A stretch of DNA of 64,000 nucleotides. Source: Pseudisothecium myosuroides. Its lineage: Eukaryota > Streptophyta > Bryopsida > Hypnales > Lembophyllaceae. The number at the start of each line of letters is the position of its first letter. Position 1 is the first letter of the stretch. The stretch covers positions 32,730,987 to 32,794,986 of the forward strand of contig OX637290.1 in NCBI GenBank assembly GCA_951799445.1, in the 5' to 3' direction. Below are positions 23,501-36,516 of the stretch, in pieces. The notes beneath the pieces are model-generated. The model ran no database searches, was not told where the DNA came from, and was given only the letters and a program-made list of their open reading frames with translations. Both the position numbers and the translations under genes were made by a program.

Positions 23501-24699
23501 GAAGGAAAAGTGTTCTACAATCTCAAATTCGAGAACCATACTCAAACTCCTTTGGATAAATTCATGATTCAATTCAACAAGAATACGTTTGGTCTTGCTG
23601 CAGGAGGCCCTCTTCAGGTTCATCTCTCGATTTGTTTGTTTGAAGTGTTCGTAATTTCTGGAGCTTTTTCTCTTGAATATGGATATCGGGTAATGCTACG
23701 GTGATGCACACTTTTACGTCAGTAGAAATACGGGCTCACGTTTTTGGCACAAACTGCATCTTTGTATTTGTTTGGCCTTGGGCCATAAACCCTGACCATC
23801 GTTCCATCATGTTTATAGGTACCTATTATTCAGCCGTCTGGCTCTTCAGGCACCTTGCTGCCTATGGTTCTTTTTCAAAACGTTTCAGAGGGTCCTCCCA
23901 ACTCCGTGCTTCAAGTAGCTGTTAAGAACAACCAGCAGCCTGTCTGGTACTTCACCGACAAAATCCCGTTGCAAGTACTTTTTGTTGAAGACGGCCGCAT
24001 GGAAAGGGGATCGTTCTTGGAGGTACTATTCTTCCTGTAAACCTGTTGGGTTGTGTTTTAGAGCGTAGGTATTTGCAAGAGTTTGTACAAAATTCGAAGT
24101 GATCCTGCTCTTCCTTTCAAGGATATTCTTAGCTTTGTCAGATTTTCTTGCCTGCTTTTCCTTCGCAAATCTGTTTGCCTAATCTTGCAAAAACAAAAAA
24201 ATTGTACCAGACTTGGAAGTCACTGCCTGATTCTCACGAGGTATCTAAGGATCTGCCCAATGCCGTGATTACAAACGTTGATGCCACTTTGGAGAAACTT
24301 GCTACTACTAATCTTTTCTACATCGCACGGCGGGTGCTGAAGGACACAAACCAAGAGGTATGTCTATTTGCATTCTAGAAGTTTTTGTTTTCTGTTGGGT
24401 GCTTATTTGGATATGAAGATCACAGTATTGTACAAGAAAGAAATGAACTTTCGTTTATATCGAAAACTATTGTGGATATGAATCGGTGTTGCACAAGTTT
24501 GGTTAATGTTACATTGGCTTATTTGGGAGCTGTGAAATTGCAGGTTTTATACCTCTCTGGCAAAGTGCCTCCAAGCATCCCATTCCTCGTAGAACTCACC
24601 TGCAAAGTGGGCTCTCCAAGTGTGAAGTGTGCAGTGAAGACACCAACCCCAGAAATGGCACCATTGTTCTTTGAAGCCATTGAGTCCCTTTTGAAGTAG
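17524..24699 (+). CDS. AP-1/AP-2 beta-adaptin (large beta subunit of clathrin adaptor), copy 1
   Basis: Large subunit of the heterotetrameric adaptors that link clathrin to cargo at the trans-Golgi/plasma membrane. In plants one protein class (Arabidopsis BETAB-AD/BETAC-AD) can serve AP-1 and AP-2. Sixteen exons join in frame: 17524-17610, 18923-19120, 19303-19416, 19780-20030, 20240-20375, 20613-20792, 21074-21166, 21380-21591, 21767-21830, 22009-22188, 22383-22475, 22748-23154, 23428-23617, 23819-24022, 24211-24357, 24544-24699. The product is 903 residues, the usual length. The alpha-solenoid trunk (1 to about 580) begins [20 protein letters not shown] and includes [20 protein letters not shown] and [14 protein letters not shown]. 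The hinge (about 590-690) is Ala/Pro/Ser-rich with [10 protein letters not shown] at 646-655. The ear follows: a beta-sandwich with [20 protein letters not shown], then a platform domain ending [14 protein letters not shown]. All splice sites are GT-AG. No defect seen. Confidence 0.96.
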
Positions 24700-26369
24700 A
24701 ATATCAACTACGAGGTAGTCAGTATATTGTATCTATGATGTTCCGTGGCAGCAAGTATGGTCAAGGTTTTGTCTGCAGTTAAGATTTAGGTTCTTTGGTT
24801 CAGGTTAGGAAGCACAAGTTTATTGTTGCTGCTGCTGCAGCTGTTTCGAGTTTTGTTGGATGAAAGAGTTATTCTCCCCGCTTCTGAGGTCTTGTATCTT
24901 GACGCGAATGTTTTGACGTGAAATGAGCAAGGGTTGTACTTGAATGAACCAGGCAGTGTCGGTATATTATTTTGATTCTTACTACAGCGGTCAGTGCCAA
25001 TTATAATGTCCGTCTCAAGACCGCTCTTGTGCAAACTCTCCTTCGTGTTTCTTGCTGTTCTACCAATCCACGTTGTTTGAATGAGGTTTTAGGTTTTAAG
25101 GTAGGGTAGTCCATTTTCTTCCCAATGGTCTTTGCACATGTGTAGACATTTCACAAATTTTATTTGCAAAAGAACGACATTGGGGATATTTTGCATGTAT
25201 TTTGGTCAACAAGAATAGGGTAACAAGAATTTATACTTTATAGGTGGTCTAAACAATAAGTGGCTCTCTTAGTCTTAGAAAAAAAATGAGCCTTAACCCC
25301 TAGAGTTCCTTGACTATGTTCTCACCAAAAATGCTCCAAAACTGCCATTTCTAGTACAAGTACCAACACTTTGAAAAATATTATTTTTGGACACATATGA
25401 CCGTAGGATCTTGTAGTAATCTGGTTTGAGAATATGTGGAAAAAATTTCAGAAATTTCCATCGTGTAGATTGGAAGATATTAGCATTTGAAGTGGCAAAA
25501 GTCCTTTTCTTGGCCCTGCGAAAAAATGGGCAGCTGAACTTCACAAGGTCAGATTATTATGAAGAAATTTCCAAAATGGTTGTGCTTCTTTGGATTCATT
25601 CTTTAGGGCAAGTTGGCTACATGCTTCAAAATTTTCAGATTATTTGGAATTGTACAACATATAGGAAAAAAATAGTAAGTAGAAAGAAGTAGAGAATGGT
25701 TCAAAACACTAAATTGTTAAGAAGTTAATTATGGAATTGAAAAATGCCAATCCCAATGGTTGCAATGTTGTAATGAACAATCTACATCCTATGATTTTTT
25801 TTTTTTGAAAAATATTGAAAATGGAGTGAAATAAACGACTTCAAAGTTTATTTTAGAGTAGACAGTCCATAATTGCCCACAAACTAAAAATCCTCATAAC
25901 GTTTGACTCATTGATCAAAATGGAATGACTCAAAGCTTTCCACGTGTATATAAATCTAATAAACCAATTTCAAATTTTTATTTTTGAAAAAAGTGATTTT
26001 TTCTGATCTGCCCGGACTGCCCAAGTTGAGAAACAAACAACATATTAGGCCATAATTTTTTACTCGTATTTTCAAATGTCATGAAATTTGGTGCATATGA
26101 AAGATATTCCTCGTTCGCACCTATAAAAATTTCACCCCAAATTATGCAAATCTCCAATCACACGTACTTGCCCAAAATTTCTACGTTGCCAAAAAACGCA
26201 TGTTGGTCCTTTAGGGGTTGAAAGGGGTTGCTTCTTTTTTAGGAGTTTCCCTCAATGGAGTTGACAACCTTTTTGAGGGACAATGGATACTATGTATCAT
26301 CAATGATGAATAGTTGTCACAATAAAAAAATATTGAAAAAATATTGAAATACAAAAACATTCTTTTTAA

Positions 26370-26866
26370 ATTAAAAGATTTTAATATTAAAATATTATCG
26401 TAGCTTCCTAGCAACTTAGGCAGCTTTCTGCCTAATAATTAATTAAAGTGAAAAAGACAATTAGGCTACCCAATGATATATATATTCAAATTGGTCAATT
26501 TTAAAATATAATTTAAAATAAGTTAGGCAATCATCCAAATTTTTTTTACAATATTTGGATGGTTGCTATTTTGGAGAAGCTTTAATTTTTAAGAAGTATC
26601 AATTTTTGGGCCAACGTAATTTGAAATGCCAAGACATAATTATAAATACTTGTGCCAATTTGTAGAATACAAGTTAAATGCTAACTTATTAGATTTCAAC
26701 ACATGTCAGTTGAATTTCTATGACTTAGACAATCCTTTAATACATGTTATTTTATTTCTGGGCAAACTAGGTCAATATTTTCTCAAAAATTTAGGCATCC
26801 TTTCAATTATTTATTTTTTGCCCAAGTTGCTAGATAGCTACAATAATAAAATATTAAAAGATTAGA
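26370..26866. mobile_element. MITE-like element with imperfect ~45-bp terminal inverted repeats
   Basis: The left end (about 26374-26422) reads AGATTTTAATATTAAAATAT then TATCGTAGCTTCCTAGCAAC. The right end (about 26819-26866), reverse complemented, reads CTTTTAATATTTTATTATTG then TAGCTATCTAGCAACTTGGG. The interior is AT-rich, with a smaller ATCCAAAT/ATTTGGAT hairpin near 26535-26565. No transposase. Identical copies lie in the other arms at about 28583-29079, 40172-40668 and 42385-42881. Family unknown. Confidence 0.65.
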
Positions 26867-27287
26867 TATGGAGTTTGGATACAGTTGCCATCGGGTATGA
26901 ACACCGAATTTTGTAGCTTTTTGATGGAGTTGCAATTGTTCTTGTGCACGTCGATTGTACTTGTTACCCTAATGGAGCTATCTTGGTTGGTTTGTTAATA
27001 TTGTTTTATATAGGAATTTTGTTTTTTATTTTGTTCTATTAATGGAAAAAAAATTCTCTATTACTTTTTAATCTAAGGTCATTTTTGGAAGCATTCTATG
27101 CAGTGTTTGGAAGTAGTGGTTATGAAAAACTTTAAGAGCCTTAAAGCCAAAAATTGTGGTAGTATCATGCCTTTCATCTATCTATGATGCTAAATTCCAA
27201 CAACTCATGTATGATCATGAACGGAATGACAAGACCTTTTTCAACCGGTTTTGGTTCGGCCATAGAGATGATGTGAAGGGAGTCTTG

Positions 27288-27575
27288 TTAACCCTTGGAT
27301 GACGCGGCGGACGTTGTTTGTCCGATTTATCACAAAAAAATCGTCTGTTGAGCGGAAAAAGGCCACTTTTCATCCAATTTTTTTTAACCCTTGAACAACG
27401 CGGTGGACGTTTTTTGTCCGATGGATGAAAAAAAAATTGTCTGTTGAGCATATAAAGGCCATTTTCATCCAACTTTTTTTAACCCTTGAACAATGCGGGT
27501 GAACGTTTTTTCTGATGGATGACCAAAAAATCATATGTTGAGCTTAGAAAGGCCATTTTTCATCTAAATTTTTTT
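27288..27575. repeat. Three tandem copies of a ~96-bp unit
   Basis: Units begin TTAACCCTTG at 27288, 27384 and 27479 (periods 96 and 95). Each has GCGG-(T/C/G)GGACGTT or a close variant, a TCTGATGGATGA or TCCGATGGATGA-type stretch, GTTGAGC and AAAGGCCA. Mirror or direct copies occur at 27874-28161, 41090-41377 and 41676-41963. The period is near a codon multiple, so an 85-codon minus-strand frame appears, but it has no start context or homology that I recognise. Confidence 0.85.
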
Positions 27576-27714
27576 AAAGCAATTGTGGAGGCATGCTTCA
27601 TTATACAAGGCAGAGAATGCCATCATTGATTATTGTCATATTTTAGGTGCCCTACTTAGTGAGTAGACAACTCACAAATTCATGTATACATTGTTATGAA
27701 TGTGATAAAAACAC

Positions 27715-27734
27715 CAAGGATTGGGAGGTTCATT
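27715..27734. repeat. 20-nt spacer at the centre of the first palindrome
   Basis: GTGATAAAAACAC ends at 27714 and its reverse complement GTGTTTTTATCAC starts at 27735. The unpaired CAAGGATTGGGAGGTTCATT between them is the only non-palindromic sequence at the centre of two arms of more than 8.7 kb. The identical 20-mer recurs in the same orientation at 41517-41536. Confidence 0.95.
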
Positions 27735-30700
27735 GTGTTTTTATCACATTCATAACAATGTATACATGAATTTGTGAGTTGTCTACTCACTAAGTAGGGC
27801 ACCTAAAATATGACAATAATCAATGATGGCATTCTCTGCCTTGTATAATGAAGCATGCCTCCACAATTGCTTTAAAAAAATTTAGATGAAAAATGGCCTT
27901 TCTAAGCTCAACATATGATTTTTTGGTCATCCATCAGAAAAAACGTTCACCCGCATTGTTCAAGGGTTAAAAAAAGTTGGATGAAAATGGCCTTTATATG
28001 CTCAACAGACAATTTTTTTTTCATCCATCGGACAAAAAACGTCCACCGCGTTGTTCAAGGGTTAAAAAAAATTGGATGAAAAGTGGCCTTTTTCCGCTCA
28101 ACAGACGATTTTTTTGTGATAAATCGGACAAACAACGTCCGCCGCGTCATCCAAGGGTTAACAAGACTCCCTTCACATCATCTCTATGGCCGAACCAAAA
28201 CCGGTTGAAAAAGGTCTTGTCATTCCGTTCATGATCATACATGAGTTGTTGGAATTTAGCATCATAGATAGATGAAAGGCATGATACTACCACAATTTTT
28301 GGCTTTAAGGCTCTTAAAGTTTTTCATAACCACTACTTCCAAACACTGCATAGAATGCTTCCAAAAATGACCTTAGATTAAAAAGTAATAGAGAATTTTT
28401 TTTCCATTAATAGAACAAAATAAAAAACAAAATTCCTATATAAAACAATATTAACAAACCAACCAAGATAGCTCCATTAGGGTAACAAGTACAATCGACG
28501 TGCACAAGAACAATTGCAACTCCATCAAAAAGCTACAAAATTCGGTGTTCATACCCGATGGCAACTGTATCCAAACTCCATATCTAATCTTTTAATATTT
28601 TATTATTGTAGCTATCTAGCAACTTGGGCAAAAAATAAATAATTGAAAGGATGCCTAAATTTTTGAGAAAATATTGACCTAGTTTGCCCAGAAATAAAAT
28701 AACATGTATTAAAGGATTGTCTAAGTCATAGAAATTCAACTGACATGTGTTGAAATCTAATAAGTTAGCATTTAACTTGTATTCTACAAATTGGCACAAG
28801 TATTTATAATTATGTCTTGGCATTTCAAATTACGTTGGCCCAAAAATTGATACTTCTTAAAAATTAAAGCTTCTCCAAAATAGCAACCATCCAAATATTG
28901 TAAAAAAAATTTGGATGATTGCCTAACTTATTTTAAATTATATTTTAAAATTGACCAATTTGAATATATATATCATTGGGTAGCCTAATTGTCTTTTTCA
29001 CTTTAATTAATTATTAGGCAGAAAGCTGCCTAAGTTGCTAGGAAGCTACGATAATATTTTAATATTAAAATCTTTTAATTTAAAAAGAATGTTTTTGTAT
29101 TTCAATATTTTTTCAATATTTTTTTATTGTGACAACTATTCATCATTGATGATACATAGTATCCATTGTCCCTCAAAAAGGTTGTCAACTCCATTGAGGG
29201 AAACTCCTAAAAAAGAAGCAACCCCTTTCAACCCCTAAAGGACCAACATGCGTTTTTTGGCAACGTAGAAATTTTGGGCAAGTACGTGTGATTGGAGATT
29301 TGCATAATTTGGGGTGAAATTTTTATAGGTGCGAACGAGGAATATCTTTCATATGCACCAAATTTCATGACATTTGAAAATACGAGTAAAAAATTATGGC
29401 CTAATATGTTGTTTGTTTCTCAACTTGGGCAGTCCGGGCAGATCAGAAAAAATCACTTTTTTCAAAAATAAAAATTTGAAATTGGTTTATTAGATTTATA
29501 TACACGTGGAAAGCTTTGAGTCATTCCATTTTGATCAATGAGTCAAACGTTATGAGGATTTTTAGTTTGTGGGCAATTATGGACTGTCTACTCTAAAATA
29601 AACTTTGAAGTCGTTTATTTCACTCCATTTTCAATATTTTTCAAAAAAAAAAAATCATAGGATGTAGATTGTTCATTACAACATTGCAACCATTGGGATT
29701 GGCATTTTTCAATTCCATAATTAACTTCTTAACAATTTAGTGTTTTGAACCATTCTCTACTTCTTTCTACTTACTATTTTTTTCCTATATGTTGTACAAT
29801 TCCAAATAATCTGAAAATTTTGAAGCATGTAGCCAACTTGCCCTAAAGAATGAATCCAAAGAAGCACAACCATTTTGGAAATTTCTTCATAATAATCTGA
29901 CCTTGTGAAGTTCAGCTGCCCATTTTTTCGCAGGGCCAAGAAAAGGACTTTTGCCACTTCAAATGCTAATATCTTCCAATCTACACGATGGAAATTTCTG
30001 AAATTTTTTCCACATATTCTCAAACCAGATTACTACAAGATCCTACGGTCATATGTGTCCAAAAATAATATTTTTCAAAGTGTTGGTACTTGTACTAGAA
30101 ATGGCAGTTTTGGAGCATTTTTGGTGAGAACATAGTCAAGGAACTCTAGGGGTTAAGGCTCATTTTTTTTCTAAGACTAAGAGAGCCACTTATTGTTTAG
30201 ACCACCTATAAAGTATAAATTCTTGTTACCCTATTCTTGTTGACCAAAATACATGCAAAATATCCCCAATGTCGTTCTTTTGCAAATAAAATTTGTGAAA
30301 TGTCTACACATGTGCAAAGACCATTGGGAAGAAAATGGACTACCCTACCTTAAAACCTAAAACCTCATTCAAACAACGTGGATTGGTAGAACAGCAAGAA
30401 ACACGAAGGAGAGTTTGCACAAGAGCGGTCTTGAGACGGACATTATAATTGGCACTGACCGCTGTAGTAAGAATCAAAATAATATACCGACACTGCCTGG
30501 TTCATTCAAGTACAACCCTTGCTCATTTCACGTCAAAACATTCGCGTCAAGATACAAGACCTCAGAAGCGGGGAGAATAACTCTTTCATCCAACAAAACT
30601 CGAAACAGCTGCAGCAGCAGCAACAATAAACTTGTGCTTCCTAACCTGAACCAAAGAACCTAAATCTTAACTGCAGACAAAACCTTGACCATACTTGCTG

Positions 30701-33700
30701 CCACGGAACATCATAGATACAATATACTGACTACCTCGTAGTTGATATTCTACTTCAAAAGGGACTCAATGGCTTCAAAGAACAATGGTGCCATTTCTGG
30801 GGTTGGTGTCTTCACTGCACACTTCACACTTGGAGAGCCCACTTTGCAGGTGAGTTCTACGAGGAATGGGATGCTTGGAGGCACTTTGCCAGAGAGGTAT
30901 AAAACCTGCAATTTCACAGCTCCCAAATAAGCCAATGTAACATTAACCAAACTTGTGCAACACCGATTCATATCCACAATAGTTTTCGATATAAACGAAA
31001 GTTCATTTCTTTCTTGTACAATACTGTGATCTTCATATCCAAATAAGCACCCAACAGAAAACAAAAACTTCTAGAATGCAAATAGACATACCTCTTGGTT
31101 TGTGTCCTTCAGCACCCGCCGTGCGATGTAGAAAAGATTAGTAGTAGCAAGTTTCTCCAAAGTGGCATCAACGTTTGTAATCACGGCATTGGGCAGATCC
31201 TTAGATACCTCGTGAGAATCAGGCAGTGACTTCCAAGTCTGGTACAATTTTTTTGTTTTTGCAAGATTAGGCAAACAGATTTGCGAAGGAAAAGCAGGCA
31301 AGAAAATCTGACAAAGCTAAGAATATCCTTGAAAGGAAGAGCAGGATCACTTCGAATTTTGTACAAACTCTTGCAAATACCTACGCTCTAAAACACAACC
31401 CAACAGGTTTACAGGAAGAATAGTACCTCCAAGAACGATCCCCTTTCCATGCGGCCGTCTTCAACAAAAAGTACTTGCAACGGGATTTTGTCGGTGAAGT
31501 ACCAGACAGGCTGCTGGTTGTTCTTAACAGCTACTTGAAGCACGGAGTTGGGAGGACCCTCTGAAACGTTTTGAAAAAGAACCATAGGCAGCAAGGTGCC
31601 TGAAGAGCCAGACGGCTGAATAATAGGTACCTATAAACATGATGGAACGATGGTCAGGGTTTATGGCCCAAGGCCAAACAAATACAAAGATGCAGTTTGT
31701 GCCAAAAACGTGAGCCCGTATTTCTACTGACGTAAAAGTGTGCATCACCGTAGCATTACCCGATATCCATATTCAAGAGAAAAAGCTCCAGAAATTACGA
31801 ACACTTCAAACAAACAAATCGAGAGATGAACCTGAAGAGGGCCTCCTGCAGCAAGACCAAACGTATTCTTGTTGAATTGAATCATGAATTTATCCAAAGG
31901 AGTTTGAGTATGGTTCTCGAATTTGAGATTGTAGAACACTTTTCCTTCACGCCTTGTCAATTGCCCAGATATTTGCAAACCTTGGCCAGATGTGGCTGGA
32001 AGGAGAACAGGAAGAGGAGGCCTGTACACACGTCATGAACAACAGATGTTTTATAAAACGTGTCGGCGTATGTAGAACAAGATACCAAATCTGTAAAGCA
32101 CTCGGGATATAAGTATGCCGTACAGAAACCATGACCGAACTCAATTATAAACACAAAAATATTCATAACAAAGGGAGTTGAAACACTGTGACAGATCGTG
32201 TGTAACAGACGCCACCAACCAGTGAACAAGCAGCACCAAAGACGACTTCCCAAACCAATTAATTCAGGACGCCTAATACGCGTGGGAGGCTTACTCTAAC
32301 GGAACACCAGCAGTTGCAGGTCCAACTGGAACCAAGGCTGATTCAAATCCCATTAGGTCGCCTAGCAAATCAGGTACAGCAGCTGGAGCAGCAGTTGCCC
32401 CTTTTCCAGCAGCAGGCATAGCCGCACCAGTAGTGGATGGCACTGGTGCACTTGACGTGGCCATCTCCGGAACTGGAGCTGATGAATTGCCAGACCCGGA
32501 ATCCAGGCCATCAGCGTACTCATCATCTTCCTCTCTCGCAGCCACTGCCCGTGCACGACTCACAAATGCGTCAGCGCGCTTGTGATAAACAGATGCAAGT
32601 GTGGCAATGTTAGCCAGCAAATCATCTAGAAGAGACGGGTCTAAGTTATTGGAATCATCACTGATTGTAGGCTTCTCAGCCAAAACAACGTCTTTTGCAG
32701 CCTGGAAGGAACATCCAAGCGGTTAGTTTCATCTCAAACTTTCATACAGCACTGATTTTAAAACAGAACAATCTGAAAACACCATTGTCAAAAAAAATAC
32801 AAATGCAATGCGGCACATGAATTAAAATCTCCGCATACCGCCAAAAGACTTCCATCACAAAAATCTGATGCATAGACTAATATCCGCTTGTGCCAGGTGT
32901 ATCGCAATTCATCCTGTTAGTAAAAACCCCGTAATATTCGTGGGCAGATTTAGCAAAGTGAATAACAACACACCTCAGGGTCTGTAGAAAGGAGACGCCA
33001 ATACACATATGCACGATCACGCAAGTCTGGATTATCGGTTTCTTGCGTAGCATTGTTCAGCACAACCTGGACATGAGAATACGGTTCAGCGTGTTACTCA
33101 TATCTCACATTGAGCGCCATGTGGCGCTTCTAAGAACTTAAAACGCCTATTGCTTGCAGCGAAACTGCACATGACAACATTCACAAGCAATGCACTAGCG
33201 TCCTTAAACAACACGAGGGAGCCCAAATCAGAGTGGTGAATCTGAAGCCAAGAGAAGTACCTGAATCATCTGTTGGGGACCCTCAGTAGGCTTCTTCAGA
33301 AAAAGCTTCACAGCAGCAGTAAGAAGTTGCAACTGCACCTGGGCAGGCTCTTCAGGGAAAGTTTCTAGAAAACTTTCAAGTAGCTCATCTGCATTGTCAA
33401 TACGCTCAGCATACTCGCCTATTATCCATATCATAGATGCCTGCATACGGAGCCAAAACATAATATCATTACAAGCAAAACCTTGGAATCTTAACGGATC
33501 CAAATTGACAATAACAAGCGAATAATGTAACGGTGTGCATAAAAAAGACAAACCAGACACAAAAGCCTTGATCAAAGGACAATAAAAGAGCATATATGGC
33601 CCAAGTCCAAAGCAATACCTTCGCTTCAGGCTCGTCAAGAGTGTCCAAACTTTCACAAAGTGTAGCAATAATGGACTCATACCTGTTCACAAGACAATTG

Positions 33701-36516
33701 AATACTCATTAGCCCCAAGAAAAGAAGCCAACACTCCATCTACAAGCAAACACCAATCTTAACTGAACCAGAGAAAAACAGTAAAAACAACGGAACACCT
33801 TTCTAATAAAATACCAAATTCCAGGGAAGTGTCCAAAATCCAGCTGTGATCACTTACATATTAGGGTATCTTCGAAAAATATCCTTGATCACTATAATTG
33901 CTTCTTGAACAACGTAGTTGACCTTGATCTTGATCAGATCCAACAGTACATTGATGCAGCGCTCAGCCGCCCGCTCCAATTTGATTGCACATCGTCCTAT
34001 GGCCCGAACTGCTTTCCTCACAAAATCAACATCAACTTCCGTGGCATACTCCTTGAACTCCAAAAGAACCTGTACGAGGGAGCATGCTTGTCAATTGATA
34101 GAATCCCAAACGCTAAAGGTTCTACACACACAAATCTCTCTGTTTTCAGATGCCTGCATTGCACAATACTAACACTTCACCTCTCCAGATTCGAACCCAT
34201 TCTCAGAACAAGATCAACATTCGAGAATAACACTGATCTCAAAGAACTCCACCACATTGAGGGAAGAGAGAGGGGACAAGACCTGATCGATATTGCGGTC
34301 AGAGGCGAGTTTGATCATTATCTCCAGCTTCTCCATCTTCACGTAAATAGGATCGTTGTACTTGCAGAAAAACACCTGTGGACATGAGACAAACCTGCGT
34401 AAGACTGAACGGCTTGATCCGAAAACAAAAGACACAGCTGGCATTGAATGTCGGCTTAAACTGCAAATAGACTGAGCATCTCTTACTGCGTGTTGATCGC
34501 GTTACATAAGGCAGACTCGACAAACCATTCATCCTTGCTGACATAATGAGTTCATCAGTTCAATGCACAAAAAATATGCCACGGACGTCTGCTGTTGCTC
34601 CTGAATACCCCAGGTATAGACGCATTAATAGCAAAGAAAGGGCTTTCAGTGTGAACCTTGATCTCATGTGCAAGAATTCCAGGACGGCGCTGCACAATAA
34701 GATTGATATTGCGAAGTGCAACATACTGGATCTCAGGCTCTGCCGATAGAAGTGTCACCAAAGGTGGTGCCATCTTTTTACACAAGTTTCGCACGACATC
34801 TGTGCTGGTAATGAGCTCCATTTGTAGCAAGATTACCTTCATACAAACACCCAAGTCAGTATGACTTTGACAGTTAACGTGACTACAAAAAACCTTGGCA
34901 ACTAGGTGACAGCAGCCCGCCACAAGATCTCAACTACCAACAATTGCTCAAGGACTGAGGAGTAACTAATCTGAGGAGTAAGACACAGATGACTATCGAG
35001 TCTGCCAGAAGAGGCAGAAGAAGAAGCAGGCAACAGGGACCACCACAGCTGTGAGAATTCACAAATACAGTACCTTTACGGCCGACAGAACTACAGCACA
35101 ATTGGCATGCTGCAGGCGAGGAGTTATGCGTTCCACAATATTCTCAGCGTCACGGATATCCTTTGCTTTGTATTTAGATAAAGCATCCAAAATAAAAACC
35201 TGGCCCCACCTGCAATCAGACTCTACGTTCAAAACAGTACTGCCTGTTTGCCGGAAATTAAAATAAACCTTCCCAGGGCTCTATTAACATTGGCGGTTTA
35301 ACCGAAACATTGCACTTGTAATCTGTTCTCGCGTAAGATGGATCTGATGGTTAGGAATTTTTATGTGTGATCTAAACCGACATGCCCAGAAACAGAAAAG
35401 CAATTAGAGAACACGCACTCTGTGCACTCGTTGAGAGCCGCCAAAAGCTTGAATAGCGTGTGATTTGTGATTTCGAAAATGTTCTTGCTGCTACCCTCTT
35501 GAATTTCAGCAAGCGCTGCCACAGCGTTTGCAACAACCATGGGATTGCTATCAGATATCATGTCCTTTAGGGACTCCAGAAACCCTCTGTCCTCTACCAG
35601 CTCTGCGTTGATGTCGTGCAACTTCGCACACAAACGGCTGCAGTCTTTCGAACGTAAGGATCATCGTCCTGCATAATCGACCGAGTTCAGAAAGCCAAGG
35701 AGAACCAGAGAAAGATGGAAGTAAAAACACAAAATTCCCCATCCCAGAGAAAGCTCATGGACGATAAAATGGGACCAGGGCAACGATTTAAATCAAAAGC
35801 GAGAAGGTGCTCTCGAGGCTGATGCAGCTGGGTGGAGCATGAATCTTGCAGGTGACTGTTTTAGATTCTACATCCTCTAATAACAAACAAACACGCAGGC
35901 TAGCCTAACAATCTCACCTACTCTCATTTCTAGCAGGCAAAATAACTGAAATATCCAAAATCACAATTAGAAAATATGAAAGAAAAACGTACTTCAGACG
36001 AATAAAACATTATTAAGGCACTCAAGAGCTAACCTTCAGACACCTTTGAAGAGGGTCACACAGATACTCTGTGATCTTGTCGACCCTGATACAACCCATT
36101 GTCCTCACAGCCAATGCTCGTATCAAAGATTTGGATCTTGAGAATCCTGCGCAAGAAATTCAACAGCGTTGTCATCATCATCAACGCCGGCATCATAACC
36201 CAAAATACACCATACCCCACAAGCTGCGTCAAATATTACTAAGCATCAGAGGATGAGAACCTGGAGGCATCTAACAAACACACACACACATCAAGGGCAT
36301 ACATGTAACGTATTAGTTTAAACTACAAACCTTCACAAATGTGTTCACGGCAAGTATCGCCAAGTCAGGGTGGCTCTTGGCATAGTTGATAAGGTACAAG
36401 TACACAAGCTTCTTGAGCTCCAAATTTTCGGTTTGCATGCAGTTGACCACATCTGTGAACAGCATGGACACATCCTTACCAACGGTCATTGCAGCAATAA
36501 CCTTCTTCACTGCAAT
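27735..36516 (-). repeat. Large inverted-repeat arm 2 (truncated by the N gap)
   Basis: Reverse complement of arm 1, in register without indels from 27735 to about 35620 (coordinate sum 55449). From about 35628 to the gap it differs by single-base homopolymer changes: CGCA-CAC for CGCAACAC near 35628, TTCCCCATCCC for TTCCCATCCC near 35740, GAAAAACGT for GAAAACGT near 35988, ATCAAAGAT for ATCAAAGGAT near 36128, and TCAAGGGCAT for TCAAGGCAT near 36296. It stops inside beta-adaptin exon 2. Most likely an assembly duplicate of arm 4. Confidence 0.92.
30750..36516 (-). CDS. Beta-adaptin, copy 2 (partial; 5' end lost in the gap)
   Basis: Carries exons 16 to 5 of the beta-adaptin model intact on the minus strand: 30750-30905, 31092-31238, 31427-31630, 31832-32021, 32295-32701, 32974-33066, 33261-33440, 33619-33682, 33858-34069, 34283-34375, 34657-34836, 35074-35209. 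Exon 4 (from 35419) has a one-base deletion near 35628, exon 3 another near 36128, and exon 2 runs into the N gap; exon 1 is absent. The frameshifts lie only within 0.9 kb of the gap and look like uncorrected base-calling errors rather than mutations. I interpret this as the same gene as copy 4 seen through an overlapping contig end. Confidence 0.85.

Larger units (their letters stand above)
17142..27714 (+). repeat. Large inverted-repeat arm 1 (beta-adaptin locus)
   Basis: This 10,573-bp arm pairs position by position with arm 4 (coordinate sum 69251) and, over its inner part, with arm 2 (sum 55449). Every open frame along it recurs with identical translation in the partner arm. The only outer-arm difference I found is A17167 versus G (C on the plus strand at 52084). 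It holds a whole beta-adaptin gene, its 3' flank, a TIR element and a tandem repeat. The outer boundary is sharp: left of 17142 the sequence is unrelated to that right of 52109. Confidence 0.95.
24700..27714. other. 3' flank of beta-adaptin and AT-rich repeat DNA up to the palindrome centre
   Basis: The first 400 bp or so should be 3' UTR. Beyond about 25100 the DNA is AT-rich without genes. About 25434-25500 belongs to a dispersed repeat also seen near 1950-2035 (inverted) and 58977-59040. A TIR element and a 96-bp tandem repeat follow. The same flank recurs in the other three arms. Confidence 0.6.

Noticed and set aside
27215..27472. 85-codon frame in the 96-bp tandem repeat, with 32-residue periodic translation
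   Set aside because: Open only because the period is a multiple of three; third unit breaks the frame, no homology or gene context.
27288..27575. CRISPR-like array
   Set aside because: Units are contiguous tandem repeats without unique spacers, and the genome is eukaryotic.
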